Below are positions 1-15,365 of a stretch of DNA of 64,000 bases, in pieces. The stretch lies in contig NC_026660.2 of the NCBI RefSeq assembly GCF_000004075.3, positions 10,540,001 to 10,604,000 of the forward strand. Direction: 5' to 3'. The number at the start of each line of letters is the position of its first letter. Position 1 is the stretch's first letter. The position numbers were made by a program, and so were the translations under genes. The notes below the pieces were generated by a model. The model ran no database searches and was not told the DNA's origin. It worked only from the letters and a program-made list of their open reading frames with translations. The stretch comes from Cucumis sativus. Taxonomy: Eukaryota; Streptophyta; Magnoliopsida; Cucurbitales; Cucurbitaceae.

Positions 1-2649
1 ATTTAAAAAATAAAGCAAAATTCATCCAACTTCATAAAATTTCTATTCATAACAATTTTTCTAATAAGATTGAAAACAATAAACAAATACAAGTTTTAGA
101 ATACAACTAAAAATTACAGCAGATGAATTAAATGAGACTTAAATGTTTAATTTTAGTTAATTTTATCTTTTACACTTATTTTTTCAAATGCTTAATCTTG
201 CCACAGAGAGGGATGTGCACTTTGAAATAAATGTTTGAATATTTTTATTTGAAACTTTACAATAAAGTGACAAAAAATAAATTGAAGATACTAATCATTG
301 TTTTACATGAAATTTGAGAAATATCTCTATAGAGAGAAATTTATGATCTAAAAGCTTGCCTTTAATTTACCCACTTTTATTTGTAAGTAATTAAATACAA
401 TCATATAAAAAAAAGTGTTTCACATTGTTTATTATTTTGAAAGTTGCAAATCAACCCCTTTTTTCTTACACAACTATGGAAGCAAGAATTAAATATCCAG
501 TTATCGTAAAAGATTATAAATATCAATTTTGATCAATCGAGTTATTTGTACTTTACGTCTCAATCCAATCCAAATTTCAAAGTAGTTGTTGACTCGCTTC
601 TTTTATTAATTTAAAAGTTTTGTCATATTACTTTCGTCGTCATCGATCAAAATTACAAATATCATTATTAATTTTATTTTTATTATTTATTCTTGATTTG
701 ATTTTCTTTCATCGTGCTTGGTCATGCTCTATCTTTTCATTCTCTCCATTTATCATTAAACATCAAAACCTTGCAAAAGCGTCATCGTTGGTCATCAAAA
801 CGTTACTTCAAATGTCATGTAAAACATGAGATAGAGAGAAAAAACCAAAAGATTAAACGAAAAAGATCCAAAAGATATAGGAGGTCGAGAGAAAGAGGAT
901 AATGAAAAAGCCAATTCACAACACACAAAGTTCCATTTTGATAGTTCAGCTTGAATTATTTGACGTAAGAAAAGGGTATATACACACACTCATATATATT
1001 TAAAAGTATATAGTATAATAATATTAATCTAATTTAATTCACATCGACTGTGTTTGGCCTAATTTTATGTACGGACTGTGGCTTGAGAGTTAACCATCAG
1101 CGTCATCATGGGGATGGATCAAATTCCCATGGTCCCTACGGGCGTGGGAATGGGAATGTGAATCCCTCCTCTGCCTAAAAAGGAATTCCAAAAATTTCTC
1201 ACAAGGTACACCTTTTTCTTCTACCTTCTTATCTTTTTTTAAGTTCAAACAACATTTTAAAAAAAAAATACCCTCAACTTATTAAATCTAGATTTCTTTT
1301 GTTCTATTATATAATATTAAATAAACATATATTTATTAATTAAAAAACATAATCACCTTTTCTTTTTCTATAAAATATATATCAAAATTTTAGATTCTAT
1401 CACCAATCAATATTAATAAAATCCATCTTTTATAAATATTTCTAACAGTAATTTTGTCCTATTCTTTAAGTATAAATTTGAAATTATCTTTGTTATTGTT
1501 TATAATATTGTGTTTGACTGAGTATAGACGTAGTTTCCAAAGTTAGTCTCTTCTTCTCATTCATGTGTTATGCTATTCTCCTTATTTTAAGAAAGAAACT
1601 GAATAATTGACAATTGGAACGTTGTTTTATCATTAAAAGAAGATTGAATTTGACTATTTCTTTTTAAAAATTGTTTAAGTTTGCAAGGTCATTTTCTTCC
1701 TTTCCACGGTTGAAACTCTTTGCATTTAGAAGTATAGACAATCAGATTTGATATCTAGAAACAATGGTTTAAAATATAGTGTATATATTTGGTATACAAT
1801 TAATTTTCCAAATAATGGAGGCAGTACTGGGGAAGAGCATGAAGACCAATTCTCCCAAGAAAAAGAAAAAACTAATTCAACGTTGGAACAGTATATTCAA
1901 AACCTCTTTTATTAAAAACAAGTACAAAAATATAAAAAAATAATCGTTATGAAATAGTAAAGTTGATATGATCGAAGTTACGAAATGAGATAAATGTTCT
2001 AATTTTTTTAGACTTGAAATTGTATTACATAGTTTATATATTTATAAATAGACCAAAGAAGATATATATTTCGAAGTTGAATTCACTTGATATAATTATC
2101 ACTAGTTTTGTAGTACGATTTACTATTTTAGTTTAGGATTTTTATTTTATTTAAAGCCTATTTTTCGTTAATTTATGTGTTTATAATTTTGTTGTTTTGT
2201 TATTACATTCAAATACACATTTGAATTTGTTGTGAACTGTGTTTGTATTTTGTATTTTGTATTTTTTGTATATTTTTGTTAAAGGAAAAAAGAAAGGTAG
2301 GGCTTGGGTAAGGTGCGTTCTTTAAGGAGTAGGTCCAAGTCGTTGTTTCTTAATTGCTAAGTTTTCACTAAGAATTGGCCTTTCTTCTCTTTATAATTAA
2401 AAAAATAAAAAAGAACTTCTTTTTCCTTCTAAATAAAAGAGTTTATTAAACATTTGGTAAAGTTTGAAAGGATTAATTGTACTTGTATTATTTACATCAT
2501 CATATAATTCAACTAACATAAATTGATATTACATTTTATAAGAGAAGAGTAGTTTAAATATTATGTCCTTTTTAACGATTCTAATAGTTTGAAATAGAAT
2601 ATTTTGACAGAACTTTGGAAGTCGTTATTTGATATTGATATCAATTTAC

Positions 2650-2960
2650 ATCACGAATTTAAGAATTGCAACAGTTTAAACTTTGAATTATTAATTGTAT
2701 CAGTTTAAATTTTATATTTTTATAAGTGTATCAAAAGAAAACATTGTGAACGTTTAAATTGATGCATTCACTTGCGAAAATTTCAAGTTCAAATTGGTAC
2801 ATTTATGAAGGTTTAAAGGATTAAAGTTCAAATTGATACAATTATTAGTTTATGGTTTAAAAGATACAATATTTAAAATTCAAGTTTTAAATTGATACGT
2901 TAGTTTAAAATTTAGATTGATACAGTATCTAAAGTTTATAAGTATAAATTGGTGTTAAAA
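2650..2960. repeat. Degenerate tandem repeat built on an AAATTGATAC motif
   Basis: The motif TTCAAATTGATAC or TTTAAATTGATAC, with variants such as AAATTGGTAC and AGATTGATAC, recurs about every 30-60 bases, alternating with GGTTTAAA or AGTTTAAA. Copies have drifted and spacing is irregular. I read it as an old tandem array or a decayed element; no coding potential is seen. Confidence 0.5.
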
Positions 2961-3117
2961 AGATTGATTATGCAAAATAATCAATTCAGGATCTGTTTCA
3001 CAACCTTCTCATTTCTTGTTTTCTGTTTCTGTCTTTCACTTTTGACAAACGAACTTATTTGACAATTTGTTCCATTTTTCTAAGATTTAAAAAACGTGTG
3101 TTTTGCTTTTAATGTAG

Positions 3118-3356
3118 AGATAGTTGTAAATTTAACAATTAGATTCAAAATAATTAAGCATATAACAACATTTTAAAAAATTTGTAAATATAGCAAAATT
3201 TGTCAAATTCTATCGACGATATAAATCTATTATCGATAGATTAAATATGTTAAATCATACGAAGTCTATCAGTGATAGTTTTGCTATATTTGCAATTTTT
3301 TAAAATATTATTATATCCTTAAATTATTATTCATAAAATGGCTAACAATTGTAATT
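3118..3356. mobile_element. Foldback MITE-like element, family A, copy 1
   Basis: The two ends are inverted copies of each other. The left arm reads roughly AGTTGTAAATTTAAC and ATATAGCAAAATTTG. The right arm carries TTTTGCTATATTTGC followed by ATTTTTTAAAATATT. The centre contains CTATCAGTGATAG, which is itself palindromic. The same architecture recurs at 29629-29906. There is no coding sequence, so this is a non-autonomous inverted-repeat element. Confidence 0.65.
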
Positions 3357-4327
3357 TTTGTTTAATGTATTTATGCTTCTTTTGTTTTCAATATGTCCTT
3401 TTGGCAAATTGGTAGAAGGGGTTGATTCATCACACGTGTGTCTTTATTTATATATTAGTTTATTTTGAATTTTAAAAAATCCCTTAGTATATCAATTTAT
3501 ATTTCAGTTTTCAAATTTTTAATATGTAAATTATTTGTTTTTTAAATTAAAATTTAAATTTAGCAATAATATGTTTAATAGCGGACGTGCAGTAAATCAT
3601 ACATAAACTTTGCGACTGTTTTTTCTTTTAATTCATGAGAGCATGTTTAAAAATAGCAAAATACTACAAAATCTATCCAAATGAATTTAAGTAAATTATG
3701 TAAATAGATTAATAATTTTTTCTTTGTTTTTTATTTATTAAGAAAACAGAAAAGTGTTATCAAACATATTTGTATTCTTTTTTATCAAGAACATAAAACA
3801 ATAGTGATTATCTTAGTAAAAAATGGAAAATAAAAACAATAAACAAATATTTAAAAAAGAAAAGAAGTATAAAAAATGCATTCTAAAAAACTGGTTATTT
3901 AAAAATCCTTCGAGATAAGTTTATTTTGTTTAAAAATTATTTCTTAAGAAATATTGAGATTATTAAATCCACAATTATGTGCATATAGATATAGTACTTC
4001 CATATTTGTTTTATCTATAAAATATTAAATGAGAAAAAAATGAAACCCAAGGTTTGAACTTTCTACGTCGTTTAGGGTACGTAATCTCAACAAAATATCT
4101 TGTAAGTTATTAGTACAGTTAAAATGTTAGTTAAACTAAGTTATTGTTTAAAAAATTATGATTTGTAATTGAATATATAAATAAACATTAAAAATGACTA
4201 AAATATCTTATGTGATTTACTTTATAAACTTCAACACAATTACAATTTCATTTTTAGGTATGGATTTTACTTCAAATTTGATCTATACATTTTAAAATCT
4301 ACCATTTTAATATCATTTCTTTAACCA

Positions 4328-4445
4328 TTGTGGATTGGTCTTGTGGTAAAAAGGAAGACACGGTCTCAATATCTAACGAAGAGGTCATGAGTTTAATCGA
4401 TCACCAACCTATAAACACTTATGAATACCGAATAAAAAAAAAAAA
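4328..4445 (+). mobile_element. tRNA-derived SINE-like repeat with A tail
   Basis: The segment starts with a tRNA-like head. TGGTCTTGTGGTAAAA resembles a pol III box A, and GAGTTTAATCGATC about 50 bases further resembles a box B. It ends about 40 bases later in a run of about 13 A. Head, short body and A tail are the layout of a plant SINE. I could not find a convincing target-site duplication, and the short open reading frame across it is not a gene. Confidence 0.5.
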
Positions 4446-5659
4446 ATCATTCGTTTTACTAGATGTTTCATTTTTCACTCATGTATTAATATACATTAAT
4501 TCATCTAAAATAGTTAAAGGAATCATAATTGTTTTTACTATTTTTTTTATTATTGCCGATCAAATTAATTTGAAAACTTTACTTCACACATGTTTTAAAT
4601 TATTAATAAAATTACTTTAAAATAGAAAATTATTATTTAGCAAAATAAATTAATTTTAAAATGTATGAGTTTTGAAATTTAAATACCAAATTAAAACGAA
4701 GCTCAAAATTAAAAGTTGAAAACCATAGAGAAAAAACTTGTAATATTGAAATCAAATTTAGAACTTAAATACTAAAAGCCTAACATTAACCAAATAACAA
4801 CCGAATCAAATAACCTAATAACAAACTATATATTTTCTTCTAAAAATTATTAAAAATATATTTATTTTACAATACCCAAAAATGAAACATTAAACTCGAA
4901 TTTAAAGTTATCCTACACGAGGTGGCTTAAACTATACTAACATTAAAAAAAAAATTTACCTTTTAACTAAAATAATCTCAAACAATGTTATTATTTTAAA
5001 AGTATGGCCTCCATGATATATAATAGGAGTGAACATGATAGGCTGAAAAATCGACTAAATCGAAGTTGGTTGGTTGGAAAAAGATGGGGTTGGTTAGAGT
5101 TCGTTTCATAAAGTTTCAAATTGAAAATCTTCAAAAAGTATTTTGAATATTAAATTGATTCAACCAACCGATTTTTATCAAACCGACCATAGCAGTTCGA
5201 GATTAACTAAATGATCACACACACACATATATATATATGTATATATATGTATTTATGTATAATACACACATACGAGGAAAAAAACATTAATCTTCTTTTA
5301 AAAATTTATTATGTTATCGGAAAATAAAGAAATATAGAGTAAAATAAAAATCTAAAAAGTTAACACTTATGTGCAGCCGAAGATGCTATGCGGTCTACTT
5401 TGGCAAACCCCAATGCTCAATCATTTCAAATTTTACTTTCGATGATCGGTCAAGAAAATAAACAAGCAACTAAATGAAAACTTTGATTCAATTCCTATTT
5501 CCCACACATTCTTGATTCTCCTATCTTTATAGTCGCCTTATTAAAGTATTACCATGTGGGCCATTCATGTTTGCATTCATTAGAATATACAATTTAAATT
5601 TAAATATTAGATTGACCAATTGATGAATTGTAATGATTTAAGACAATGATATAGTCAAA

Positions 5660-5835
5660 TTTAGATTATTTCAGTTTGGATTATAACAGTATGTGTTTGA
5701 AGTTTATATTGTGTTTGAAATTGTTTTGGTTAAGGACTATCTAATACTATAATAGTTACCTTATTGTTATAGCGAAAATTATTGTGTAGTCCATAATTAA
5801 CTACAAACAACACTATTTCAACCAATGATGAAACC
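5660..5835. repeat. Partial copy of dispersed repeat family E
   Basis: The segment around TTTGGATTATAACAGTATG and GTGTTTGAAATTG is similar to parts of the repeats at 31672-31860 and 38939-39147. It is shorter and more diverged, and its boundaries are approximate. Confidence 0.4.
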
Positions 5836-6657
5836 ATACATTTTATATAGGAAGCACTATTTGTATTAGGGTTAGAAACGGAGTTAGGGCATATGGGTTA
5901 AACAGTAAATTTCGTAGCAATAAATAAAAAAAGATAATGAGTGTAAAATTGTAAAAAGTGTAAATAACTTATCAAATAGGAGTTTTGAAATTATGTAGAT
6001 GACAATTCATTCGAAATTACAAAATAGTACTTATCCTAACTTTTTAAAAGATTTAAATTTGTCAATCAGTTATCTATTTAAAGATGTTTCAAAATAAATA
6101 AAGCTTAAACCAATTAAAAATGAAGACCTGGTTAGTTCAAATCCATTTAAAAAATCTATTACTAGTTGTTTGGTTCATGAATTTATTGGACCTTTGGTTT
6201 TCATTTTCATAAGTAATACATTATTTTAAAACTCATAAAACTTTTTTTCGAACAAGATTGACTACCACCGAGATTTATCTAAAATATTAAAATTTTTAAC
6301 TTATCCGTTGTTTTAGGTTTTTTCGTAAAGAATTAGACCAAGATTCTACCGTTTTTTAAATATTTTCAAATATTATTTAATTTCTTTGTTTTTTAAAAAA
6401 ATATATTCAAACCTTCTCAAATCTCGATCTTGATTGTCTACCAAGATGCATCGAAAGCCCTATAACAATCGATAAGTTAAAAGTTTTAATATTTTAGAGA
6501 AATTTTAGTGGTCGATCTCATCCAAAATTAATAGATAAAACAAACGTGCTACTAACAATTTTCACAAATCGATTTTGATTTTTTATTACCTACTTTGTCT
6601 TTTTTTTTTATTCATTTTAAAAGTTGGGTTGTTTTCACCACATTTATCTCCATTAAG

Positions 6658-6660
<3 letters not shown>

Positions 6661-6695
<35 letters not shown>
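6661..6695. repeat. (AT)n microsatellite
   Basis: An uninterrupted AT dinucleotide tract of about 35 bases. The apparent poly-Tyr-Ile reading frames across it are artefacts of the repeat. Confidence 0.95.
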
Positions 6696-6697
<2 letters not shown>

Positions 6698-8840
6698 AAC
6701 CATTTAACTTTTTACTTTTTACTCAATCTAAAAATAAAAACAAAATTAAAAATAAATGTTTTCTTTTTCTTCTTTTTCTGGTTCTCAAATTTTGACTTAA
6801 ATTAACTTTTCTTAATATTTATAGAGTAAACAGCGAAAGAAAAGAAAAAAAAAGTTACAAACTTCTGTCTGTTTGGGTGTATTACTGAATTTTCTCGAGA
6901 TTGAAAAAAGCAATTAAAAAAAAAACTAAATCTTATTTTATTTTATTTCTTTTTAAAGAAGGGTTGATGGCCCCACCTCCATTTTTCCCTCCACGACCTA
7001 TCCCCAAATAAACAAATATACTAAAATAGTTTCATTTCTTTTCTTTTTTTTTCTATTCCTAACAATTTCACTTTAATTGTTGATTTTATTTTCAAAACTT
7101 GTTTTTTTTTTTCTTTTTTTCCTTTTGAGAAAGTTTAGATTTGATCTTATGAAAAAGGAAAAATATTCACGCAACATCCTTCATGGGTACTATTATTAAA
7201 ACAAACATAGTCATAATTGACCAAAATTATTGTTTTAGTTAACAACTAACTTTAGTCGAACTTATTTTTAGTATAGAATTTTCAACCTCTGTTTTAATGT
7301 AGTAAATTAGTATGAGGTCATAACTTTTAAGTTAACGAGGAGAAGAAAAACATTGGAACTGTTATTTTAAGAAAAGAAAATGCTTGTTTGAATTAAATTA
7401 ATATGTAAACATACAAAATCAAAACTGGGTGGGCGTAAAGTAAGGTAGTTTGGAGGCAAAGCAACGACGACGTTTGGTGGAGAATAATTGATACTTTTTG
7501 TTTTTGGTTGGTAATCAAACCCTCCAATGTCACGGTCAATTTGGAGGCGACTCCATTCTTGACTATTTATTATTGTTCTTAAAATTATCGTAAACAAAAG
7601 TATTTTTAAAAATATTTACAAAGTATAACTTTTATTGCCGTAACATTAATACACACTAATAGAAAAGGTTTAAAAGGTTTAAAGGTTGGTTTAGTTGGAT
7701 TGAATTTTTAATATTATTAAAATCTATATTATAACTTATAAATATTATGATTGAGTGAATTTTTTTTCAAGCTTGTAATAGATATATTGAATTTTGATAT
7801 TCAACAACTATATTTTATTTTGTTTGTATTAAAATTTACAATAGACAAATTTAAGTATTTTAAGTTACTAAAGAATATATCGAAGAAAAAAAAACCCCAA
7901 CTCAACGTGATTTTAGTTTGATTGAAAATTTTATTTGGATTTAACCCAATTCATTTACATTCATAATTTAAAAAAGTAAATTGATAATTGATATGAGGAC
8001 TGGATTCTACATTTTTATTAAGTTATTCATGTGTTCTTTTAAACCTTTTTATTATAAAGTTGAATACGTCAAAATGAATTTAGTGAGGCATTAACAATAA
8101 AATAAGGATTTGTGTGGCATTAGTGAGAAAAAAATGTTTTTTCTTTCCTATCTCATTATTATTTAATCTCTTTTTTAAAAAAGGGTTAAGATAGAATTCA
8201 AACGTCGTCAAACATCTACATTTGTTTTTAAAAATGTAGTTGGATCATTTAGAAGGTTTTGTATGTATTATCCCAATTCTATTGTTGAGTAGGAAAAATG
8301 AGAGAGAGAGAAATGGTTAGCTTTGGAGTAATGGTTTTGGTAGGCCTGTGATCTTTAGTTGGCCCAAACTCACAAGATAAGTTAGCAGCCCATCCAAAGG
8401 ACATAAAAGAATAACAATAGGTGTGAGAGTAGAAAAATGATAGTGGTAAATACAACAATGACATTCAAAATATTAACTTATATGATAACATTTTCAGAAT
8501 ATTGTAAATATAACAAATTGTATTTCAGAGGTAAATAGAGAACAAATTGATTAGAAAGGATATTTCAAAATTTAATACACGACCACTAGGTTAGAGAGTT
8601 TATATGTCACCGTACTAGGTTGTTCATAGTACCATATAATGAATTCAGGAAATTCAAACAAATCTTCAACTTGATTTGAATTACCTTTTTCTAAAAAACA
8701 TATTTAACAAATTGTATTAGAATTATCAAAATGCAACATAAAACAATAGTGTCATATGTACGTAGACTTCTCTCTTGTGCCTTATAGTGTCTCGCAAAGG
8801 ACAACTGATAACTCAAAACATTCAGAAAGTTCAAACAATG

Positions 8841-9095
8841 TCAAAGCGTGGTATGATGAATTTGTTTTGTGAACATACTAGTAGTAGGGTTATTAACCAT
8901 ACTAAGTCCCATCACTTTAATTATTCGTTCACTTCTTAAGAAGTGATGTCTCACATCAATGTGTTTGGTTCTCTCGTAATGAACTCGATCTTTAACTGGA
9001 CATGAAGTACTCAAACCATCACCGTATACAATGACCTGTTCCTGATGCAAACTAAGATCACTAACTAGCATTTCAACCATATTCTATTAAAGTTA
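8841..9095 (-). mobile_element. Ty1/copia retrotransposon remnant (RNase H end of pol)
   Basis: The minus-strand translation contains RTKHIDVRHHFLR and, about 15 residues later, NNPTTSMFTKQI. These match the RTKHIDVRYHFIR and NPADMFTK blocks that close the RNase H domain of plant copia elements. A degenerate 'cannot be a gene' context follows: no integrase, protease or reverse transcriptase is detectable upstream, and stops appear on both sides. I see a truncated, inactive fragment; no long terminal repeat was recognised. Confidence 0.75.
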
Positions 9096-10189
9096 GTCAG
9101 TGATATGCTATTAACTAAGCGAAATATAACAGGTTTTTAAATTCTATCAATGTCTATCAATATATATTAATGCATTCGATAAACATCAATAGCAGTTTAG
9201 TAAAAAAATTAATATTTAATGTGTCAATTTAATAATTTTAGAAATATTTTATTTTGTTCATAGATATTTTCACAAATTTTGTTATACTCCGAGTAACAAA
9301 TGCAATATCCAAAATAACAATTATATTTTCGTTAAAAGAAACTCTTCTACATTTTTAATAAATTGTTAAACTACAAAATTGACCTGTTTTTTTCCAATAA
9401 AAAAATGATAGCGATTTGTTTATTAAAGAAAAAACCAATAGCAATAATTGATAATATACTATATTATCATTATTTGTGTTGGAAGTATTTGATAATAACG
9501 GATAAAGAAATTAAAAAAAAAAACATCAGAATAGACAAATTATTTAATAGAAATTAATGAGTTATTATTATTCGGTGGTTTTTATTTATTTTTTTTCGTA
9601 AACATAAATAGTTTCTATTTTGGGTAATAATATACCAAAATATTTACCACTCCCCAGATATTTGAAGTTGGTTATTCCTTTTTATTTTATATTCACGAAT
9701 TTTATTCTTTTTACTCTCCAACTTTTTTTTATATACATTTTTTTTAAATCAATCATAGCTTGTATTATTTTTGTGAAGTGTTATTTGCTTTATGATTTTG
9801 ATAAATGTTGGTATAGATATTTATTTGGTATACGATATTGAAAAAACTGTTAGATATTGATATGATCTTGTATTAAATTTAAAGAACTAATATCGTATAG
9901 ATTTGGTACGACCAATTTTTGAGTGTGAACCAATTAATCGAGTTTTGACAATAGTTATTTTTGTATTTTTCGTTTTCGAAACATTCAAAATAATTTTGGA
10001 AAAAAACCCCTGAATTTTGTTTATTACGGTTGAAAAAACCTCTTGCTTATAAATGTTGACATTTTACATAAAAGAATTATAAAGAATGAATAAGATTGAT
10101 TAAATTTGAAGCTAAAAATTAAAAAAGAAATATTAATTGTACTTGTATTCACGACAGTCCAATCCATCAGATCACTGAATTATTATAAT

Positions 10190-13430
<3,241 letters not shown>

Positions 13431-13799
13431 CTAGAGATGTAATGTTCGACGTTTCAGGTTATATGTGTTGTGCAATGTAATACTGGTTTGCAGGTCAGGT
13501 TTCTGTTGGAGTTGGAAGCATTCATGATCCGTGTTGTCCTACATGCGAATGCCATCGTGTTTTGCTTCGAAGGAGTAGACCAGCTTTCGTTGGCCCTTCT
13601 TGAGTGATTTCGAACAACTGAATGTTTTGAGCATTTGTTGGTTTGACAGAAGGGCGCCTTCGAGTATGCCTTGCTTATCTTTTACAACTCCCGTCCCATT
13701 CCCATTGTTTCTAGGTCGATTTGGATCAGAACTACTTCCTGAAACCTTGAACAGATTTAAAATGTAAATCTTTTTGGTGCTAGATTCTTGCCATTTTTG

Positions 13800-15180
13800 G
13801 TTTGTAGTAAATTAATTAGGCTATTGCCTCTTTTTCTATTTTAAAAAAAATTGTTTGAAAATAGTATAGGTAGGGAACTTTTGAGAACTTGTTTTTTTTT
13901 TTAAATAGCTAACTTCGTATTCCACTTTTAAAAATAGGCCTTCTTCTTGGATTCATTTTTATTGATTTGTTCCCCCCGTTTATTCATTGTGAATTTTGTT
14001 TTTGACAGGCCAAGATCTTGTTGGCAGTTCATAAACTTCCCTAGCAGTGAGGAGACTATTTGGAGCTCTCTCTCTCTCCTTTTTTAAGAAATTTTGTGAA
14101 TTTAAATTTCATTGTCAATATTCAAACAAATGCTAAATGTCATGTTCATCAAACGTTAATGAAAGAAAGATGTCTAATCATAATGAAAATCTAATCGTAC
14201 GGGATAATTGAAAAAAAAATGATAAAATATCTGCACTTATTGGCTTTTAATGATTTATTTTCAATGGTTTGTCAAATTTTTCATTTTTGTTTTTTTCTTA
14301 TCTTAATTAATTAGAATTATGATTTTGTCATGTTATAGATATAATCAATTCATAATTATTTTTAACAGCTGTTTTAAAGCAACATATAAAAGTTTTCAAA
14401 TATTCCTTATTCATACAATGGTTGATAATTTAACAAATAGGACCCTCTTTTTTTGTAGATATTAAACTTTAGCTGCTACGGAATACCTTATTTATCATTA
14501 TTATTGGGTAAAGAAAAGGAAAGAAAAGCTACAAACACTCATCAAAAGTATTCGCACATTTATCATCGTCATTATTATTTAAATTTCGAAAAATTATCGT
14601 AAATTTTATTGAACTAAAAGCTTAAATTAGTTATATTTTTAAATTTTCTAAACATGGCGGGAATTGGGAAATATCATATTAAGTAAGCAAAGATGCTTTA
14701 CTAAAGTTGTTAAAAGCATTACATACTTATAAAATATAAATAGCCTTTTTTTTGCAAGCTAAAATATATAATGATTATTTTAGAAAGACATAACCATAAT
14801 TAGACATTTCTATTTTACAAACTAGCTTCATTTTTATTTATTTACAAATTTACAAACTTGTTTACTTGAAAGAGGTTAAAATATCATTTTAGTTAGAGTC
14901 TTCAATTTCAGCCATTTCAATAAATTTTAAATTTAATATCTTACTTTATAGTGTCATTTTTACTATAAAATTTTAAAAAAATATACTCATAGTTGTATTT
15001 CTTTTGCATAGAAGTTATTATGATTATTTAAGACTAAATTTAAGTTTGACTAAAATTACAAAGTTTAAATGTGAACATTTAAAAGTAAAAAAAACTATAA
15101 CCGAACAAATTTGAAAGTAAATAAACCAAAATGTTATTTTAACCATAGTTCTAAAAAGAAAAGAAAAAAAGTTAATAATA
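13800..15180. other. Intergenic region between SRPK and SAAL1
   Basis: Beyond the probable SRPK 3' untranslated region the sequence is AT-rich with no coding signal. It includes one inverted-repeat element at 14874-15144. A CT run near 14066-14080 is a short microsatellite. Confidence 0.6.
14874..15144. mobile_element. MITE-like inverted-repeat element, family B, copy 1
   Basis: The left end GGTTAAAATATCATTTTAG is mirrored by the right end, CCAAAATGTTATTTTAACC. Internal TTAAATTTAATATC on the left faces ACTAAATTTAAG on the right. The same ends and internal AACTTAAATTTAGT motif occur in the element at 19249-19565. It lies about 200 bases before the SAAL1 start codon region, so it may form part of that promoter. 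Confidence 0.6.
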
Positions 15181-15228
15181 ATCGGGCGGGACAAATGGTT
15201 ATAAGATACCCGACCCGATTAAAGAAAA

Positions 15229-15297
15229 ATGGCCAAAGTGCCGGAAAACCTGAGTAGCCGAGGAAATTTCAGTCCTTACGAAGACGTTTCCCGGTAG
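15229..15297 (+). promoter_or_regulatory. Possible upstream ORF in the SAAL1 leader (22 codons)
   Basis: An ATG opens a 22-residue reading frame beginning MAKVPENLSS and ending in TAG, 68 bases before the SAAL1 start. Whether it is inside the transcript depends on the unmapped transcription start. Confidence 0.3.
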
Positions 15298-15365
15298 AAA
15301 ATTTTGGAGGGAAGCCGAGGTTGAAGACGACCGCTATTCGTGTTCTTGAACCTTCATATCTTGTT

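Larger units (their letters stand above)
1..10180. other. Gene-free AT-rich intergenic DNA
   Basis: No open reading frame here looks like a plant gene. The reading frames are short, low in complexity and rich in Phe, Ile, Lys and Leu, as expected by chance in AT-rich DNA. The stretch holds a foldback element near 3118-3356, degenerate tandem repeats near 2650-2960, a tRNA-derived repeat near 4328-4445, a dinucleotide tract at 6661-6695 and a copia remnant at 8841-9095, all listed separately. The rest is unannotatable by eye. Confidence 0.7.

Noticed and set aside
7367..7597. 76-codon minus-strand frame with a G+C-richer centre
   Set aside because: No similarity recognised, no splice signals that extend it, and surrounding DNA is repeat-like.
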